DNA of 51,790 nucleotides from Enhydrobacter aerosaccus (GTDB lineage: Bacteria; Pseudomonadota; Alphaproteobacteria; Reyranellales; Reyranellaceae). A program made the position numbers and the translations under genes. Under the pieces are notes generated by a model that saw nothing but the letters and a program-made list of their open reading frames with translations, made no database searches and was not told the DNA's origin. The stretch's first letter is position 1, and the number at the start of each line of letters is the position of its first letter. Below, in pieces: positions 1-8,136 of this stretch. The stretch lies in the NCBI GenBank assembly GCA_903832005.1, contig CAIKZO010000155.1, positions 1-51,790 of the forward strand. Reading direction: 5' to 3'.

Positions 1-72
1 CAGCAGGCCGACGCTTGACTATGCAACCTCTGTGATGCCAAACGACAAAAGACCAGAGGCGCCCGCTACCCC

Positions 73-141
73 GGCCGACATCAATCGGAACAGGTGGCCG
101 ACATCAATCGAAATGCCCGGCCGACTTCACCGGAATCCGCA
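73..141. repeat. Three 23-bp direct repeats, probable insertion-sequence end
   Basis: Three imperfect direct repeats begin at 73, 96 and 119, with an exact period of 23 bp. The first two share GGCCGACATCAATCG; the third reads GGCCGACTTCACCGGAAT. Read on the minus strand, the block starts TGCGGATTCCGG and repeats toward the left edge. Multiple subterminal repeats of this sort are known at the ends of IS21-family elements, which are bounded by TG...CA. The element body would lie to the left, outside the window; no transposase can be seen. IS21 assignment is inference; the periodic repeat is directly visible. Confidence 0.5.
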
Positions 142-171
142 CATGATGCAGACCGTCGAAGTCTACAAGGG

Positions 172-987
172 ATGAACCTGAATACGATAACGTCGGTCAA
201 ACGGCCGGCGTCTGTCGACGATGTCGGCCCATGGCGGGACGGCTATTCCTGGCTTGCTGGCGGCACCTGGCTGTTCTCCGAACCCCAGGTCGCCGTCGAT
301 ACCCTGATCGATCTCGACAGCTTGGGCTGGACGCCGCTCGCCGTGACGGAAGCGGGCCTCGAGATCGCGGCGACCTGCCGGATCGTCGACCTGCACAAAT
401 TCAAGGGCCCGGCAGACTGGCGCGCCGTGCCGCTCTTCCAGAACTGCATCGACGCCTTCCTGATGTCGTTCAAGATCTGGAACGCGGCAACTGTGGGCGG
501 CAACGTCTGCATGTCATTGCCGGCCGGCGCGATGGTCTCGCTGACGGCGGCGCTCGAAGGCGTCTGCACCCTGTGGCCGCGCGATGGTGCGCCGCGTCAG
601 GTGCCCGTTGTCGATTTCGTCACGGGCAACCACCAGAACGTCCTTCAGAAAGGCGAGTTGCTGCGCTCGGTCCTGCTGCCCGCCTCGGCGTTGAAGAAGC
701 GCTACGCCATGCGCCAGGTCTCCCTCACGCACCTTGGCCGCTCCGCCGCGCTGATCGTCGGGACCGTCGGCGACAAGGGCGACGACTTCCTGCTTACGGT
801 CACGGCCGCGACGCCCCGGCCCTTCCACTTCCGCTTCGCCAGAGTTCCGTCGGCCGCCGAACTGCGCCAGGCGATCGACGACCTTCTGCCGGCCGATGCC
901 TGGTTTGCCGACGTCCACGGCTCCGCGCCCTACAAGCGTCACGTTACCCATTACCTCGTCGAACAGATCCGGGCGGAGCTCGCATGA
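172..987 (+). CDS. FAD-binding subunit of a xanthine dehydrogenase-family oxidase (YgfM-like)
   Basis: This 271-aa protein is the medium, FAD-binding subunit of a molybdenum hydroxylase; it would pass electrons from the 2Fe-2S clusters of its partner to an acceptor. The N-terminal AGGTWLFSEP motif (about residues 28-37) is the FAD pyrophosphate-binding loop, and NAATVGGNVC (about 104-113) is the second conserved FAD motif. The ATG at 172 is preferred over an in-frame GTG at 94, because 94 lies within the upstream IS-like repeats and family members begin near here. The stop overlaps the next start (ATGA), so the pair is translationally coupled. The short length and the fused partner match E. 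coli YgfM with XdhD rather than classical XdhA/XdhB. The substrate cannot be read from sequence; cytosolic location is inferred from lack of a signal peptide. Confidence 0.85.
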   Translation: MNLNTITSVKRPASVDDVGPWRDGYSWLAGGTWLFSEPQVAVDTLIDLDSLGWTPLAVTEAGLEIAATCRIVDLHKFKGPADWRAVPLFQNCIDAFLMSFKIWNAATVGGNVCMSLPAGAMVSLTAALEGVCTLWPRDGAPRQVPVVDFVTGNHQNVLQKGELLRSVLLPASALKKRYAMRQVSLTHLGRSAALIVGTVGDKGDDFLLTVTAATPRPFHFRFARVPSAAELRQAIDDLLPADAWFADVHGSAPYKRHVTHYLVEQIRAELA

Positions 988-3689
988 GTAAGTACGAGGT
1001 GAACGGCCGCCTCTATGCCGCCGAACCGAAACCCGGCCAATGCCTGCGCACCTTCCTGCGCGACCTCGAAGTGTTCGGCGTCAAGAAGGGCTGCGACGCC
1101 GGTGACTGCGGCGCCTGCACCGTCCACATCGACGGCAAGCCGTTCCATTCCTGCCTGGTTCCGGCTTTCCGCGGCGAAGGCAAGAAGATCACCACCATCG
1201 AAGGACTTTCGAAGGACGGCGAGCTGCATCCCATGCAGAAGGCCTTCCACGACGCCCAGGCCTTCCAGTGCGGCTATTGCGCGGCCGGCATGATCATGAC
1301 CTCGGTCACGCTGACCGAGGAGCAGAAGAAGGACCTGCCGCACGCGCTGAAGGGCAATCTCTGCCGCTGCACCGGCTACCGCTCGATCAACGACGCGCTT
1401 CACGGCAAGTGCAACATCGAAGCCGACGTCGCCGGCAACTCGCTGGGCGCCAGCCTGCCGAATCCCTTCACCGACGCGATCCTGACCGGCCACGCCCGCT
1501 ATACGATGGACATCGCCATCGACGGCCTGCTGCATCTCAAGGTGCTGCGGTCGCCACATGCGCATGCCCGCATCATCAAGATCGACCGGACCAAGGCCCT
1601 CGCCGTTCCCGGCGTGGTCGCCGTGTACACCCATGAGGACGTACCGCAGCGGCACTTCAGCTCTGCGCTGCACGAGGATCATCTGGTCGATCCCGACGAC
1701 ATCCTGCTGCTCGACAATGTCGTGCGCTTCGTCGGCCAGCGCCTGGCTGCCGTCGTCGCCGAGACCGAGGGTGCTGCCGAGGCGGCCTGCCGCGCGCTCG
1801 AGGTCGAGTATGAGATCCTGCCCGCGGTCTTCGATCCGGTGTTGGCGATGGAGCCTGGCGCTCCCGTGCTGCATGACAGGGACTCGCTGTCCAACAGCGG
1901 CAATATCTTCCTGACCCTGCAGGGGGAGATCGGCGACGTTGCCAAGGGCTTCCGCGAAGCCGACGCCATCCACGAGCAGACCTACTCGACGACGCGCGTG
2001 CAACATGTGCATCTGGAGACCCACGGCTCGATCGTGTGGAAGGGCGACGACAATCGCTGGCACGTCCGCACCAGCTCGCAGGCACCGTTCGCCGTCCAGA
2101 AGAAGCTCGCCTACGTCATGGGCATGTCGATCCGCGACATCCATGTCTTCACCGAAAGGGTCGGCGGAGGATTCGGCGGCAAGCAGGAGATGGTCTCCGA
2201 AGACCTGGTACTGTTCGCCGCCGTCAAGCTCGGACGGCCCGTGAAGTGGGAATGGACGCGCGAAGAGGAATTCATCGGCGCCACGACACGCCATCCCATG
2301 ACGACGAAGGTCAAGATCGGCGCCAGGAAGGACGGCACGATCACCGCCCTCGACGTGCAGGTCGTGTCGAACACCGGCGCCTACGGCGGCCATGGCGGCG
2401 AGACGCTGGGGGCGGCGATGGCGAGCCCGTTCGCAGTCTATCGCAGCGAGAACAAGCGCGGCATCGGCCGGGCCGTCTACACCAACATGACGCCGGCCGG
2501 CGGCTTTCGCGGCTACGGCGCCTCGCAGACGACCTTCGCCATGGAATGCGCGATCGACGATCTGGCGGCCCTGCTCGGCATCGACCCGATCGCGATGCGT
2601 CGCAAGAACGTGGTGAAACCCGGCGACAATATCGAATCGATCTGGAAGGAGCCGAGCGACGCGAGCTTCGGCAGTTACGGCATCACCGAGTGTCTCGACA
2701 TCGTCCAGCGCGAACTGAAAAAGGGCAACGGTGTCGCCAGGCCCGAGGGCGAGCACTGGGCGGAAGGCACCGGCCTTGCGCTGGCCATGCTGGAATGCGG
2801 CCCGCCGACCGAACATCGCTCGGGGGCCGAGATGCATCTCAAACCGGACGGCACCTATCATCTCGCCTGCGGCTCGACCGAGATGGGCAACGGCATCACC
2901 ACGGCGCACAAGCAGATGGCGGCAGCCGTCCTCGGCACGCGCGCCAGCGACATCGACATCATCAACGCCGATACCGACCGTACGCCCTACGATACCGGCA
3001 CCTTCGCCAGCACCGGCACCGTGGTGGGCGGCAAGGCCGTGAACGAGGCCGCCGAGGCAATGCGCGAGGACATCCTCGACTTCACCGCGCGGCATACCGG
3101 CGTACCGAAGGATCAATGCCGCCTCGACAATGATGCCGTGATCTCCGGCAACATGCGCATCCTGCTGAGCGACCTCCACGCCGCTGGCGCCAAGGTGAAC
3201 CACCGCTTCACCGTGAGCCGCCGCGCCTACCTGTCGCCGCGCACCATCGCCTTCAACGTGCAGGGTGTGCGGCTGGCGGTGCATCGCGTCACCGGCGAAA
3301 TCCGCATCCTGCACAGCGTGCATGCAGCCGACATCGGCAAAGCGATCAATCCGATGCAGTGCCGCGGCCAGCTCGATGGCGCAGTCGCCATGGGCTACGG
3401 CTGGGCGCTGGTCGAGAACATGGTGCACGACGAACACGGCCACATGGTGAACCCGCAGCTGCGCAACTGCCGCATCCCCACCTTCGCCGACGCGCCGCAC
3501 ACCGATATCTTCTTCGCTGACACGATCGACTCGATCGGCCCGCTCGGCGCCAAGTCCCAGGGCGAGTGCGGCATCAACCCGATCGCTCCGGCCGTCTCCA
3601 ATGCGCTGGCCAATGCCACCGGCGTGCGCTTTGCCCACCTGCCCTTCACGCCTGACCGGCTGTTCTCCAGGCTCGGCGCCACGTCATGA
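984..3689 (+). CDS. Fused 2Fe-2S / molybdopterin-binding subunit of a xanthine dehydrogenase-family oxidase (XdhD-like)
   Basis: This 901-aa protein joins two subunits that are usually separate. Residues 1-145 form the small iron-sulfur subunit: cysteines 37, 42, 45 and 57 bind the plant-type 2Fe-2S cluster, and 96, 99, 127 and 129 the second cluster. From about residue 155 onward it is a CoxL/XdhB-type molybdenum-cofactor subunit, with GGGFGGK near residue 395 and the catalytic glutamate (E861) in QGECGINP near the C-terminus. It hydroxylates a heterocycle or aldehyde using water, passing electrons to the FAD subunit encoded just upstream. The fused order is that of E. coli XdhD. Purines are a plausible substrate given the ureide cluster at 38.9-47.4 kb, but this is inference. 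The ATG at 984 overlaps the previous stop, and the next gene starts within this stop. Confidence 0.9.
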   Translation: MSKYEVNGRLYAAEPKPGQCLRTFLRDLEVFGVKKGCDAGDCGACTVHIDGKPFHSCLVPAFRGEGKKITTIEGLSKDGELHPMQKAFHDAQAFQCGYCAAGMIMTSVTLTEEQKKDLPHALKGNLCRCTGYRSINDALHGKCNIEADVAGNSLGASLPNPFTDAILTGHARYTMDIAIDGLLHLKVLRSPHAHARIIKIDRTKALAVPGVVAVYTHEDVPQRHFSSALHEDHLVDPDDILLLDNVVRFVGQRLAAVVAETEGAAEAACRALEVEYEILPAVFDPVLAMEPGAPVLHDRDSLSNSGNIFLTLQGEIGDVAKGFREADAIHEQTYSTTRVQHVHLETHGSIVWKGDDNRWHVRTSSQAPFAVQKKLAYVMGMSIRDIHVFTERVGGGFGGKQEMVSEDLVLFAAVKLGRPVKWEWTREEEFIGATTRHPMTTKVKIGARKDGTITALDVQVVSNTGAYGGHGGETLGAAMASPFAVYRSENKRGIGRAVYTNMTPAGGFRGYGASQTTFAMECAIDDLAALLGIDPIAMRRKNVVKPGDNIESIWKEPSDASFGSYGITECLDIVQRELKKGNGVARPEGEHWAEGTGLALAMLECGPPTEHRSGAEMHLKPDGTYHLACGSTEMGNGITTAHKQMAAAVLGTRASDIDIINADTDRTPYDTGTFASTGTVVGGKAVNEAAEAMREDILDFTARHTGVPKDQCRLDNDAVISGNMRILLSDLHAAGAKVNHRFTVSRRAYLSPRTIAFNVQGVRLAVHRVTGEIRILHSVHAADIGKAINPMQCRGQLDGAVAMGYGWALVENMVHDEHGHMVNPQLRNCRIPTFADAPHTDIFFADTIDSIGPLGAKSQGECGINPIAPAVSNALANATGVRFAHLPFTPDRLFSRLGATS

Positions 3690-4630
3690 GCGACACCGGC
3701 CGCACCGTCTCGATCGTCACGCAGACCTGCGTACGGCCCGAGCGCGCGGAGGACTTCGCTCGCTGGCAGGGCGAGACCAGCACCGTGATCGCCAGGTTCG
3801 CGGGCTTCATCGAGCAGCGACTGACCCCGCCGAAGCCGCCGCTCCAGCAGGATTGGGTGATTCTGCAGCGGTTCGAGAGCGTCGACGACGCCACGCGCTG
3901 GCTCGCCTCGGCCGAGCGACAGCAGCGCATCGAGGGTGTGACGCCGATGCTGCTCGGCCGCACGGACGTTCATCTCGTTCAGGACGATGCGAGTGCCGCC
4001 CGCAGTTCACCCGTAACGACTGTGATCAGCACTCGCGTGAAGCCCGGCAAGGAAGCCGAGTATCGCGCCTGGGAAGCCAAGATCGCCGCCGCCCAATCCA
4101 AGGCGCGCGGCTTGCAGGGCTACCGCTTCGAGCCCGCCATTCCCGGTGTGCAGGACGATTGCGTCGCCATCCTGCGGTTCGACAGCGAGCAGAACATGGA
4201 GGCCTGGCTCAAGTCCGACGAGCGCCGCCGGCTTATCGAGGAGTCGGCGCCGCTGGTCGATGAGTTCCACGCCCGCACGGTGCAGTCGGGCTTCGAGCAG
4301 TGGTTCCGCGAAAGCACAACGGCAGGGGCGCCGCTGTCGATCTGGAAGATGGACATGATCGTGCTGCTGACGCTCTACCCGGTCGTGTTCCTGTGGAGCC
4401 AGTACGTCGCCTTTCCCTATCTCGGCAAGATGTCGTTCGCGATCTCCCTTTTCGTCGGCAATACTTTCAGCGTGGTACTGACCGGCTTCATGGTGCCGTG
4501 GGTCGCCAACCGCATGGGGTGGTGGCTCGCCCCCACCGGGTCCCGCGCCCTCGCCGCACACTTCATCGGCGCCGGTCTGATGATGGCGGCATATGCGCTG
4601 ATGGTCCTGGTGTTCTGGCGGCTCTACTGA
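3686..4630 (+). CDS. Membrane protein with two ABM (antibiotic biosynthesis monooxygenase-like) domains
   Basis: This 314-aa protein has two copies of the dimeric alpha-beta ABM fold: one at about residues 8-95 (WQGETSTVIARFAGFIEQRL) and one at about 108-205 (WEAKIAAAQSKARGLQGYRF). Three hydrophobic membrane segments follow, near residues 225-245, 250-275 and 285-312. The arrangement resembles COG3224, in which an ABM domain precedes C-terminal membrane helices, but here the soluble domain is duplicated. The start overlaps the XdhD-like stop (ATGA), so it is part of the molybdenum hydroxylase operon. Its job is unknown; ABM domains act as cofactor-free oxygenases, heme-degrading enzymes or simple ligand binders. 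It could tether or serve the oxidase at the membrane, which is inference only. Confidence 0.75.
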   Translation: MSDTGRTVSIVTQTCVRPERAEDFARWQGETSTVIARFAGFIEQRLTPPKPPLQQDWVILQRFESVDDATRWLASAERQQRIEGVTPMLLGRTDVHLVQDDASAARSSPVTTVISTRVKPGKEAEYRAWEAKIAAAQSKARGLQGYRFEPAIPGVQDDCVAILRFDSEQNMEAWLKSDERRRLIEESAPLVDEFHARTVQSGFEQWFRESTTAGAPLSIWKMDMIVLLTLYPVVFLWSQYVAFPYLGKMSFAISLFVGNTFSVVLTGFMVPWVANRMGWWLAPTGSRALAAHFIGAGLMMAAYALMVLVFWRLY

Positions 4631-4676
4631 GGCACTAGCTCCAGTGCGTGCCTGACGGTCCTGTTCCAGGCCCGCG

Positions 4677-5480
4677 TCAGTTGCGCCAGCTCGTGTCGGT
4701 CTTGTCGAGCTTGCGGATCAGGGCCGCGAACTCGAGATCGCCGACACCGACGCCCGACGCGCTCTCCGAGAAGCCGTCGATATCGGCGCCGGACTTGCCC
4801 GCGAGATTGTCGCCCAGGACGTTGAGCGTTCCGGCCGCCGCAGCATCAACCTGGATCTGGCAGGCGCGCTCGAGGCGATAGAGCCGCAGGAAGGCTTCCG
4901 GCACCGTGCGGCCCGTCGTCAGGAGACCATGGTTGCGCAGCATCATGGCGGCGTTGTCGCCGAGGTTCTTGAGCAGGCGGCCGCGCTCGTCGAGGTCGAG
5001 GCTGGGGCCTTCGTAGTCGTGATAGGCGAGCTTGCCGTGGAAGGTCGTAGCGTTCATCGAGATCGGCAGCAGGCCCTCCTTCAGCGCACACACTGCCATG
5101 CCGGCACGCGTATGCGTGTGCATCACCACCTTGTGCCGCGCGGTGTGTGCCATGTGCACGGCGGAATGGATGACGAAGCCCGCGTAGTTCACCGGATAGT
5201 CCGACGTGCCGATGACATTGCCGTCGAGGTCGATCTTCACGAGGTTCGACGCCGTGACCTCGTCGTAGTTGAGCCCGAAGGGATTGATCAGGAAGTGCGG
5301 CTGCTCGCCCGGCACCCGCGCGGTGAGGTGGCCGTAGATCAGCTCGGTCCAGCCGAAATGATCGACCAGCCGATAGGCCGCGGCGAGTTGGCGGCGCAGG
5401 ATCGCCTCGCCCTCCGCTGGCGGCAGGGCGTGAATGTCGATTCCGGTCAACGGCTGGTCTTGAGAGATATGCATGTCCAT
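4677..5480 (-). CDS. Class II aldolase/adducin family protein
   Basis: This 267-aa cytosolic protein belongs to the family of L-fuculose-phosphate-aldolase-like zinc enzymes and decarboxylases. Visible signatures are GHLTARVPG near residue 50, FLINPFGLNYDEVT near 65-78, the zinc-ligand stretch HTHTRAGMAV near 120, and RNHGLLTTG near 190 carrying a further metal-binding histidine. The start at 5480 is set by GGGAGGAG seven bases upstream; a longer reading would extend through that ribosome-binding site. It is divergent from the methyltransferase gene at 5537, with only 56 bp between starts. The substrate cannot be assigned; many relatives are annotated only as class II aldolases without a known reaction. 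Confidence 0.82.
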   Translation of the reverse strand: MDMHISQDQPLTGIDIHALPPAEGEAILRRQLAAAYRLVDHFGWTELIYGHLTARVPGEQPHFLINPFGLNYDEVTASNLVKIDLDGNVIGTSDYPVNYAGFVIHSAVHMAHTARHKVVMHTHTRAGMAVCALKEGLLPISMNATTFHGKLAYHDYEGPSLDLDERGRLLKNLGDNAAMMLRNHGLLTTGRTVPEAFLRLYRLERACQIQVDAAAAGTLNVLGDNLAGKSGADIDGFSESASGVGVGDLEFAALIRKLDKTDTSWRN

Positions 5481-5501
5481 GGACGGCTCCTCCCGGGGAA
5501 C

Positions 5502-5519
5502 TGGCGGTATGATCCGCCA
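5502..5519. promoter_or_regulatory. Inverted repeat in a divergent promoter region
   Basis: TGGCGG-N6-CCGCCA is a perfect 6-bp inverted repeat centred in the 56-bp gap between the class II aldolase-like and methyltransferase genes. Its spacer is TATGAT, which itself fits a plus-strand -10 element about 24 bp before the methyltransferase ATG; no good -35 box is seen. A dyad over a -10 element suits an operator controlling one or both genes. Function is inferred from position and symmetry only. Confidence 0.35.
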
Positions 5520-5536
5520 ACAAAGGGGAAACGTCC

Positions 5537-6541
5537 ATGGCGGAAAAACCGCGCCTCGATACGACACGCCTGCAGAAGATGGCCCAGGCCTATTGGGAAA
5601 GTGCCGCCCTGATGGCGGCCGTCGAGCTCGATGTCTTCACCGCGATCGCCCGCGGCCAGGACACGATCCCCGCGGTCGGGGAAGCCGCCGGGATCGGCGA
5701 GCGCAATGCCGAACGCCTGCTGACTGCGCTCTGCGCCATGACACTACTGACGCGGGACGGCGAGCGCTTCGCCAACGCGCCTGACGTACAGCGTTTCCTG
5801 GTCAAGGACAGCGACCGCTATGCCGGTCCGTGGATCCTGTTCACCAAGCCGCGCTGGGACGCCTATGGCCGGATGAGCGAACGGCTGCGCAGCCAGGAGG
5901 TGCACCGGCTAGGCGCCTACCAGGAATTCACTGTCGACGATGCCCGGCGCTATCACGCCGCGACCTACTCCATCGGCATGGGGGCCGCCCGCCTGTTCAG
6001 CCGCCAGGTCGACCTCACCGGCCGCAGACTGATGCTCGACCTCGGCGGTGGTTCGGGCGCCTACAGCATCGTGGCAACCGCGACCTATCCCGGCCTGAAG
6101 GCGATCGTGCTCGACCTGCCGCCCGTCGTTGCGGTGGCGCGCGAGTACATCGCGGGCAACAATGCCGGCGATAGAGTGAGCGCGATTGCCGGCGACTTCA
6201 CCGAGAGCGACTTTCCGGAGGGCATCGACATCGTCGTGATGGCCAGCAACCTGCCGCAGTACGAGCCCGACCTGATCCGGCTGGTCGTGCGGAAAGCCTT
6301 CGCCGCCTTGGCGCCAGGCGGTGAGATGCATCTGGTCGGCGAGACCCTGCACGACGATCGACAGGGTCCTTTGTCCGCGGCGCTATGGGGACTGAACGAA
6401 GGCGTCTACGGCAGCACCGGTAAGGCCCACACGGAATCGGAGGTGAAGGGATATTTGCAGGAGGCAGGCTTCGAGAGCGTCGCCGTGCACCCGTTCGTGC
6501 CGGGCGTATTGAGCCGCGTCTTCGGCCGCAAACAGCCTTAA
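5537..6541 (+). CDS. SAM-dependent O-methyltransferase-like protein
   Basis: This 334-aa protein has the two-part layout of the plant caffeate-type O-methyltransferase family. An N-terminal winged-helix dimerisation domain covers about residues 10-95, including MAAVELDVFTAIARG. The Rossmann methyltransferase domain starts near 160, with the SAM-binding loop LDLGGGSGAYS at about 170-180 and the acidic ribose-binding end of strand 2 in IVLDLPPV near 195. Related bacterial enzymes methylate hydroxyl groups of small aromatic or polyketide substrates. The methyl acceptor cannot be predicted. A purine-rich AAAGGGGAAA lies about 7 bases before the ATG. It stands alone between a divergent aldolase-like gene and a tRNA gene on the other strand. 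Confidence 0.8.
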   Translation: MAEKPRLDTTRLQKMAQAYWESAALMAAVELDVFTAIARGQDTIPAVGEAAGIGERNAERLLTALCAMTLLTRDGERFANAPDVQRFLVKDSDRYAGPWILFTKPRWDAYGRMSERLRSQEVHRLGAYQEFTVDDARRYHAATYSIGMGAARLFSRQVDLTGRRLMLDLGGGSGAYSIVATATYPGLKAIVLDLPPVVAVAREYIAGNNAGDRVSAIAGDFTESDFPEGIDIVVMASNLPQYEPDLIRLVVRKAFAALAPGGEMHLVGETLHDDRQGPLSAALWGLNEGVYGSTGKAHTESEVKGYLQEAGFESVAVHPFVPGVLSRVFGRKQP

Positions 6542-6580
6542 AAGGCGCCTTCCAAATAACCGCGAGAAATATCGAGGTTT

Positions 6581-6656
6581 TGGCGCTCCCTACGGGATTC
6601 GAACCCGTGTTTTAGCCTTGAGAGGGCCACGTCCTAGGCCTCTAGACGAAGGGAGC
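6581..6656 (-). tRNA. tRNA-Glu (anticodon CTC)
   Basis: The minus strand reads as a full 76-nt cloverleaf. The acceptor arms GCTCCCT and AGGGAGC pair perfectly, with discriminator G and an encoded CCA end at 6581-6583. The D-arm region contains TCTAGAGGCCTAGGA, typical of bacterial tRNA-Glu, and the T loop carries GGTTCGAATCC. The anticodon loop is CTCTCAA, giving anticodon CTC for GAG codons. Confidence 0.95.
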
Positions 6657-6671
6657 AAGAGGCAGGCGGGA

Positions 6672-6700
6672 CAAATAGTCGAACCCGCCCGGTCGCGCAA
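6672..6700 (-). promoter_or_regulatory. Probable sigma-70-type promoter of tRNA-Glu
   Basis: On the minus strand TTGCGC (6695-6700) and TATTTG (6672-6677) are separated by exactly 17 bp and lie 16 bp upstream of the mature tRNA 5' end. Spacing and position fit a housekeeping promoter; the -10 box is only a fair match. Confidence 0.45.
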
Positions 6701-6986
6701 CCCGTCAGATTCGGGCGATTTCCGGCCGGAGTTCGCGTTTCTTCCTCTGCTGCCGGCCCACGGAATCCCTCCATAAACTTCACTCAGATCGGCTGAGATA
6801 CACGCGGTACAACAATCTTCAACCGCTCTGAACGTTTCGGATGGCACGCGCTGCCGCTGCCGAATGCAACCGCCGGCGAGGCGGCCAAGCGCCTCGCCCC
6901 GTCCCGCGTCCGATACCCCAGATCACGTCGACGCCGGAACGGGTCCCAGTGCTGCACCCACCACCCACACGACCACGCAGCATGAC
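6701..6986. other. Intergenic stretch without a convincing gene
   Basis: No reading frame here resembles a known protein on either strand; the frames that exist are short and arginine- or serine-rich, as expected for out-of-frame high-GC DNA. The one visible structure is a GC-rich 8-bp stem, GCGAGGCG...CGCCTCGC, at 6876-6897 with a 6-nt loop and no T tract. The region separates the end of the sugar-transport operon from the tRNA-Glu promoter. Confidence 0.5.
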
Positions 6987-7017
6987 AGCGGGCGGTTCCG
7001 TCGAGGAATCGCCCGCT
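6987..7017 (-). terminator. Long hairpin downstream of the Ldh_2 gene
   Basis: AGCGGGCGGTTCC (6987-6999) pairs with GGAATCGCCCGCT (7005-7017) over 13 positions, with one G-T wobble and a 5-nt loop. It begins 20 nt past the stop of the minus-strand dehydrogenase gene. The stem is very stable but is not followed by a T tract on the minus strand, so it may terminate weakly or protect the mRNA 3' end. Confidence 0.5.
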
Positions 7018-7037
7018 CCCTTCTTGCTCCGATGCCG

Positions 7038-8132
7038 TCAGGGCGACGTCGCCTGCTGGATACGCCTCTCGTCGAGGCCGACGGAGCGCGCCGTCTCCAC
7101 GATCGAGGCCCAGGTATCGTCGGGTAGCGGCACGCCCTCGGCCAGGCGCTTTATGCGCGTGCGCGATTCCTGTTCGCCCGGCACCAGGATCTCGCCGCCG
7201 GGTGTCGTGGGACGCGAGCTCTTCACGAAGTCCACGTAGCGCGCCACGTCCTGCGGGAAGAAGCCCGCCGGGTCGAGCACCTTGGGATCGATGTAGAACG
7301 ACAGCATGCCGTTCGCGAACTTGGCCCGTTTCGGATCGGTGGCGCCGGTGCCCGAGAGCGAGCCGCCCAGCATCTCGCACATGAAGGCGAGGCCGGAACC
7401 CTTGTGGTCGCCGAACGCCTGGATGGCGCCGGTGCCCTGCGCGTGATTGCGCGGGCCAGTCGGCGTGTAGTCGCCGTAGAGCAGATGCGGATCGTTGCTC
7501 GGCTGGCCGTCCGGCCCGATCAGTGCGCCGTCGGGGATCTTCTTGCCGCCCTGGCTCGCCACCAGCACCTTACCTTCGGCCACGATCGAGGTGGCGAAGT
7601 CGAGGATCAGCGGATCCTGTCCGGCGCGCGGAATGCCGACGCAATAGGGCGCCGTCGAAAAGCGGCGATCGACGCCGCCATAGGGCGCCACCAGCACGCT
7701 GCCCGAGGCGTTGACGAAGTGGACCGACACCAGCCCTTCGGCCGCCGCCATCTCCGCCCAATCACCGACCCGGCCGACGTGGCCCGCGTTGCGCAGAGTC
7801 ACCGCCGAGAGACCGTTGCGCTTGCACTTTTCGATACCGATACGGATCGCCTGCGGGGTCACGGTCTGGCCGAAGCCATATTTGCCGTCGACCACGGCGA
7901 TCACCGGCGTGTCGACCACCATATCGACCTTCACGTCAGCGACGACGGTGCCGGTCTTCTTCTGGCTGGCATAGCGGGGCACGCGCACGACGCCATGGCT
8001 GTCGTGGCCCGAGAGATTGGCGCTCACGAGATAGCGGCCGATGCGGGCGCCCTCTTCCTTGGAACATCCTGCAGTCGCAAAGATATCCGCCACGAAGGCC
8101 TCGAGGACCTTCGCCTTGATGGTGACAGTCAT
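7038..8132 (-). CDS. Ldh_2 family NAD(P)-dependent malate/L-lactate-type dehydrogenase
   Basis: This 364-aa protein belongs to the COG2055/Ldh_2 family, which is unrelated in fold to classical lactate dehydrogenases and reduces 2-oxo acids or cyclic imino acids with NAD(P)H. Diagnostic features include SGHDSHGVVRVPRY near residues 40-53 with the catalytic histidine, the nucleotide-contacting NAGHVGRVG near 115-123, and DHKGSGLAFMCEML near 235-248. It is the last gene of the sugar ABC transporter operon; its ATG follows the SDR stop after a few bases. The neighbours suggest oxidation of a transported hydroxy acid or sugar acid, but the substrate is not decidable. Confidence 0.88.
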   Translation of the reverse strand: MTVTIKAKVLEAFVADIFATAGCSKEEGARIGRYLVSANLSGHDSHGVVRVPRYASQKKTGTVVADVKVDMVVDTPVIAVVDGKYGFGQTVTPQAIRIGIEKCKRNGLSAVTLRNAGHVGRVGDWAEMAAAEGLVSVHFVNASGSVLVAPYGGVDRRFSTAPYCVGIPRAGQDPLILDFATSIVAEGKVLVASQGGKKIPDGALIGPDGQPSNDPHLLYGDYTPTGPRNHAQGTGAIQAFGDHKGSGLAFMCEMLGGSLSGTGATDPKRAKFANGMLSFYIDPKVLDPAGFFPQDVARYVDFVKSSRPTTPGGEILVPGEQESRTRIKRLAEGVPLPDDTWASIVETARSVGLDERRIQQATSP

Positions 8133-8136
8133 GGGA

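Noticed and set aside
73..141. CRISPR-like array at the left edge
   Set aside because: The repeats are 23 bp with no separate spacers; the repeat units abut, as in transposon ends.
951..3638. 895-residue open frame on the minus strand opposite the molybdenum subunit
   Set aside because: Composition is histidine-, arginine- and glycine-rich without any domain, and it lies wholly antisense to a gene with eight correctly placed cluster cysteines.
6590..6847. 85-residue minus-strand frame over the tRNA-Glu
   Set aside because: It overlaps the tRNA and has no protein-like features.
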